Shown here: positions 60,996 to 64,000 of the stretch, piece by piece
Position numbering within the stretch: the stretch's first letter is position 1
How the letters are laid out: the number at the start of each line of letters is the position of its first letter
Source of the DNA: G963704535 sp963704535
Lineage (GTDB): Bacteria; Chloroflexota; Chloroflexia; Chloroflexales; Roseiflexaceae
Length of the DNA: 64,000 bases
Direction: 5' to 3'
NCBI GenBank assembly: GCA_963704535.1
Contig: OY969916.1
Location: forward strand, 6,634,001 to 6,698,000
Translations under genes and position numbers: made by a program
The notes under the pieces: generated by a model
Database searches by the model: none
The model's input: only the letters and a program-made list of their open reading frames with translations
What the model was told of the DNA's origin: nothing

Positions 60996-61172
60996 TGGAT
61001 TGGAAGCGTGTAGCCTGCTATTGTAGCACAGTTTTTGACCGTATTGAACACCCATGCTACAATGGCCCGGTTGCCGGTCGTCGTGTTGTCAACCCTTCGG
61101 CGCTCCTCTCTCGGCACCGCTCCGCAGATACAGCAGACTCTACATTCGCCGACAAAAGAATCCCAGGTTTGT

Positions 61173-62405
61173 ATGTTTGTCCGCGCACGAACTGCTATTG
61201 GGCACCTTCCTCCCGTGGTGGGGCGAATCCTGCTGCACAGCATGCTCTTCGGCCTAGCGATCAGTGCCACCGACCTGCTGTTCAACTTTTACCTGGTCAG
61301 CCTGGGGTATGCGGCAGACGTGGCTGGGCTGCTCTCGACGGCCAATCACATCGCCGGTGTGGCGCTGGGGCTGCCGATGGGCCTGATGATCGACCGGATC
61401 GGGGCGCGGCGGGCGCTGCTGTTTGGGCTGCTGCTATACAGTGGCGCCTGGGCGCTGCTGCTGATATTGGGGGTGCTCTGGCTGCTGGTGCTGGCCCAAT
61501 TTCTGATCGGCGGGGCACAGATCCTGGCGCTCACCGCCGTCGTTCCGCTCCTGGCCGAGGTCACCGACTCCGACCGGCGGGCGATGGTCTTCGGGCTGAA
61601 CGCGTCGGCGGCGATGGTGATCGGGCTGGTCGGCAGCGCGATCGGCGGCCTGCTCCCGACGCTGGCGGCGATCGTCCTTGGCAGCGGCCCGCAGGATGTC
61701 GTGGCCTATCGCCTGGCGCTGGCAAGCGTGGTGGCGCTTGGACTAGTGGCCGGGCTGCCGGTGCTGAAGCGCTTCCCACACGGCGAGCATGCGCTCCGCG
61801 CGGCGGCCGAGGAGACGCTGAAGCGGGCCGTTTCCACGCGGACGCTGGTGCGCTATGCGCTGCCGTACCTGCTCCTGGGGCTGGGCGGCGGCGCGTTTTT
61901 GCCGTTTCAGAACCTGTTCTTCCGCCAGCAGTTTGGCCTGGGCGATGCCAGCGTGGGCGTGGTGCTGGCCTGGAGCTCGCTGGGCCTGGGATTGGGCGCC
62001 GTGCTTGGCTCGCCGCTCAGCGCGCGGATCGGGATGCAGCGGGCCGCGACGTTCTTGCGAATGGGCGCGGTCCCGGCGATGCTGCTGATGCTTGTTCCGG
62101 CGTTTCCCGCCGCCCTGGGAGGGTTCTTCCTGCGCGGGCTGTTCGTCGCGGCCAGCTTTCCGCTCAACGACGCGCTGATGATGCAGGAGATCCCGGCACG
62201 CCAGCGCGGGATCGCGACGAGCCTGATGAGCGTGTTGTGGTCGCTCGGCTGGTCGGTGGCAGCCGCCGTAAGCGGGTGGGCGCAGCTCCGCTGGGGGTTT
62301 GGGCCGATCATTGTCACCGTGGCGGTGGCCTACGCGCTCTCAGGTTTGGCTATTGCGACTCTGCGGGTAGCTCCTCGTCTCCCGGCTCTTCCTTCAGAAA
62401 CGTAA
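61173..62405 (+). CDS. Major facilitator superfamily transporter
   Basis: A 410-residue transporter with about twelve membrane segments. GLPMGLMIDRIGARRALLFGLLLYSG holds the MFS A-motif-like loop between segments 2 and 3. The central loop (RFPHGEHALRAAAEETLKRAV) divides two six-helix halves. The substrate is unknown. The ATG at 61173 is chosen because it begins just before the first membrane segment; the longer frame upstream has no ribosome-binding site. Its 3' end overlaps the convergent downstream gene by 56 bases. Confidence 0.85.
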   Translation: MFVRARTAIGHLPPVVGRILLHSMLFGLAISATDLLFNFYLVSLGYAADVAGLLSTANHIAGVALGLPMGLMIDRIGARRALLFGLLLYSGAWALLLILGVLWLLVLAQFLIGGAQILALTAVVPLLAEVTDSDRRAMVFGLNASAAMVIGLVGSAIGGLLPTLAAIVLGSGPQDVVAYRLALASVVALGLVAGLPVLKRFPHGEHALRAAAEETLKRAVSTRTLVRYALPYLLLGLGGGAFLPFQNLFFRQQFGLGDASVGVVLAWSSLGLGLGAVLGSPLSARIGMQRAATFLRMGAVPAMLLMLVPAFPAALGGFFLRGLFVAASFPLNDALMMQEIPARQRGIATSLMSVLWSLGWSVAAAVSGWAQLRWGFGPIIVTVAVAYALSGLAIATLRVAPRLPALPSET

Positions 62406-63036
62406 ACATATTCGCCCCGCACACCGGGCAGGTGCCCCGCGCGGCCCGCCGCCCGCTCTCGGTCGTCTCTTCGTGCGCGTCGACGATCTCGCGCTTGGTC
62501 TTGCAGCGAACACAGTAGCCGGTTACGTCGTCCAGTTCCTCCTCGTTTGCATCTGGTGTGGACTCGGTTGTGGTATCGTCGGCCGGCGGGGCCTGCTCTT
62601 CGCTCACTGGCGCAGCAGCTTCCACTCCATCTTCGTCGGCCGGTGGAGCCTGCTCCTCGATAGCCAGCGCAGCAGCGTCCACTCCCTCTTCGCCGGTTGG
62701 GTCCTCGGGTGCGACCGGGGGCTGCGGCGCTTCGGTGTCCTCGAACAGCAGGTCGAGTTCCTCCGGCGTGGGAATAGGTTCCGCCGAGGCCGCTTCCGCC
62801 TGGGGTGGGGCTTGCTCGTCGGGAGGAAGCTGCGGTCGGGTCGCCTGCGCTTCGCCCTCGCTCGGCAGCGCCGATACGGCGACGGCAGCCGAGGGTGCTG
62901 GGAGCCGGCTCGATAGATCGGGCGGCGCGAACTGCGTGTTCATGGTGGCAAAGTCATCCTGTTGGCGCCGTAGCCAGATCCAGACGAGTACTCCAGCGGC
63001 GGCTATCAGGGCCAGCCCAACGATGCGTTTCAGCAT
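62350..63036 (-). CDS. Single-pass membrane protein with acidic linker and DUF5679 zinc ribbon
   Basis: A 228-residue protein: one membrane segment (residues 5-21), a long acidic Glu/Ala/Pro linker with two near-repeats (AAALAIEEQAPPADEDGVEAAAPVSEEQAPPADDTT), and a C-terminal DUF5679-type ribbon (YCVRCKTKREIVDAHE ... GRRAARGTCPVCGANMFTFL). The function is unknown. The start ATG is 63036. It is convergent with and overlaps the MFS gene. Confidence 0.8.
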   Translation of the reverse strand: MLKRIVGLALIAAAGVLVWIWLRRQQDDFATMNTQFAPPDLSSRLPAPSAAVAVSALPSEGEAQATRPQLPPDEQAPPQAEAASAEPIPTPEELDLLFEDTEAPQPPVAPEDPTGEEGVDAAALAIEEQAPPADEDGVEAAAPVSEEQAPPADDTTTESTPDANEEELDDVTGYCVRCKTKREIVDAHEETTESGRRAARGTCPVCGANMFTFLKEEPGDEELPAESQ

Positions 63037-63188
63037 AAACAACACTCCCGCGTAGCATGGGCGCATGGCTCCTGGGACGCGCTGCCGGCCGCCAGAATGC
63101 CATGAGCAGGAGAAGAGCATTGGCTGGCGCTATAATAACACACCTGGCGGAATCTGGGGATGCGTTCAGGGCAGCTACAGGCCGGGTA

Positions 63189-64000
63189 TCATAGTGCGAT
63201 CAGCTCGCGCAGCTTCGCCAGGTTCACGATATCCTCGGCCAGGTCGTCGCCTTTGGGCGTCTCCAGGATCATGGGCACATCGGCGAAGCGCGGGTCGTTG
63301 ACCAGGGCGCGGAAGCCTTCGATCCCCACGCAGCCCTCGCCAATGTGGGCGTGGCGGTCGACGCGGCTGCTCAGGTCCTTTTGGGAGTTGTTCACATGCA
63401 GCGCCTTGATGCGCTCGACGCCGATGACGCGGTCGAACTCCTCAAACGTGGCCGCGTAGGCCTCAGGCGTGCGGATGTCGTAGCCGGCGGCCAGGATATG
63501 GCAGGTGTCCACGCAGACGCCGAGCCGCGCGGGCTGGTTGGTCAGCTCGATCAGCTGGGCCAGGTGCTCGAAACGATGGCCCAGGCAGGTGCCCTGGCCG
63601 GCGGTAGTCTCAAGCAGCACCATCACGTCCGCGCCGGTTCCGGCGTCGAATAGGCGGTTGAGCGCGTCGGCCTCGCGGCGCAGGCCGGTCTCTTCGCCGG
63701 AGCCGGTGTGCGCGCCGGGGTGGGTGACGATGTAGGGGATGCCGAGAGCGGCGCAGCGCTCCAGTTCCTCGGCGAAGGCGGCAATCGATTTCTCCCACAG
63801 CTCGTCGTTTGGCGAAGCCAGGTTGATCAGGTACGAGTTGTGGACGATGATTGGCGCGAAGCCGCTGCGCTGCTGCTCGGCCTTGAACTGGGCGATATCC
63901 TGCTCGGCCAGGGGCTTGGCGCGCCACTGCTGTTGGTTCTTGCTGAAGATCTGGATGGTGTCGCAGCCGGCCCGCTCGCCGTGCGCGAAGGCCTTGTGCA
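63189..64000 (-). CDS. nfo: Endonuclease IV (AP endonuclease), 5' end beyond the window
   Basis: 270 residues of a TIM-barrel AP endonuclease, open to the window edge. HKAFAHGERAGCDTIQIFSKNQQQW is near the usual N-terminus; VHNSYLINLASPNDELWEKS, THPGAHTGSGEETGL, LLETTAGQGTCLG, GVCVDTCHILAAGYDIR and DRHAHIGEGCVGIEGF carry the zinc-binding His, Glu and Asp residues. It cuts DNA at abasic sites in base excision repair. About 10-15 residues and the start codon are missing. Confidence 0.95.
   Translation of the reverse strand, partial: HKAFAHGERAGCDTIQIFSKNQQQWRAKPLAEQDIAQFKAEQQRSGFAPIIVHNSYLINLASPNDELWEKSIAAFAEELERCAALGIPYIVTHPGAHTGSGEETGLRREADALNRLFDAGTGADVMVLLETTAGQGTCLGHRFEHLAQLIELTNQPARLGVCVDTCHILAAGYDIRTPEAYAATFEEFDRVIGVERIKALHVNNSQKDLSSRVDRHAHIGEGCVGIEGFRALVNDPRFADVPMILETPKGDDLAEDIVNLAKLRELIAL

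Overview
The window is GC-rich bacterial DNA that fits a member of Chloroflexota (class Chloroflexia). The support is indirect: the mix of proteins (DUF11-type surface protein, gingipain-like C25 protease, NrtR-type NAD regulator, HrcA/CIRCE-controlled groESL) and intergenic spaces packed with hairpin repeats. No rRNA, tRNA, CRISPR array or prophage was seen. Gene density is high. At least eleven single-base frameshifts hit conserved genes (ftsW/rodA, ychF, the DUF11 protein, an oppF paralogue, an IS701 transposase, groEL, an SRAP protein). Intact coding resumes each time, so most are probably sequencing or assembly indels rather than real pseudogenes.

Layout. 1-5.5 kb: housekeeping genes (FtsW/RodA, YchF, YbaK-like deacylase, two membrane proteins, a threonine-dehydratase-like enzyme). 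5.5-12.5 kb: a surface locus with a structured leader, a large secreted DUF11 protein, an LPXTG-type Pro/Thr-rich stalk and a C25 cysteine protease. 12.6-23.7 kb: metabolic genes and regulators (cyclase, two GyrI-like proteins, homoserine dehydrogenase, ZnuA-like metal lipoprotein, ABC-2 exporter fusion, Lrp-EamA operon, PhzF, MocR). 24-26 kb: a sugar nucleotidyltransferase and a lone McrB-like AAA+ protein. 27-36 kb: an oligopeptide-type ABC transporter with one binding protein, two permeases and two ATPase pairs. 36-42 kb: cysteine desulfurase, a complete IS701-family element, a TetR/DUF4260 pair and a complete IS66-family element. 42-46 kb: an NAD operon (NrtR, NADAR, NadE, isochorismatase-family hydrolase) behind a strong promoter with an NrtR-type palindrome. 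46-64 kb: a cytochrome c/beta-propeller fusion, glutamine amidotransferase, ProC, groESL, Uma2 nuclease, RlmD/TrmA-type methyltransferase, Ser/Thr kinase, HtrA-like protease, STAS protein, SRAP protein, MFS transporter and endonuclease IV.

The most unusual content is the repeat landscape. Family 1 is a ~45-100 bp MITE with IS5-like inverted ends and 3-bp TNA duplications. In five genes its left end lies exactly at the stop codon, so the protein is left intact. Family 2 is a long hairpin whose two arms change together between four copies. A third class consists of hairpins built from iterated 6-8 base phrases. They usually sit at gene ends, but two lie in frame inside nadE, and a GC-rich repeat lies in frame inside the EamA transporter. 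This resembles the Rickettsia palindromic elements that add peptide segments to proteins.
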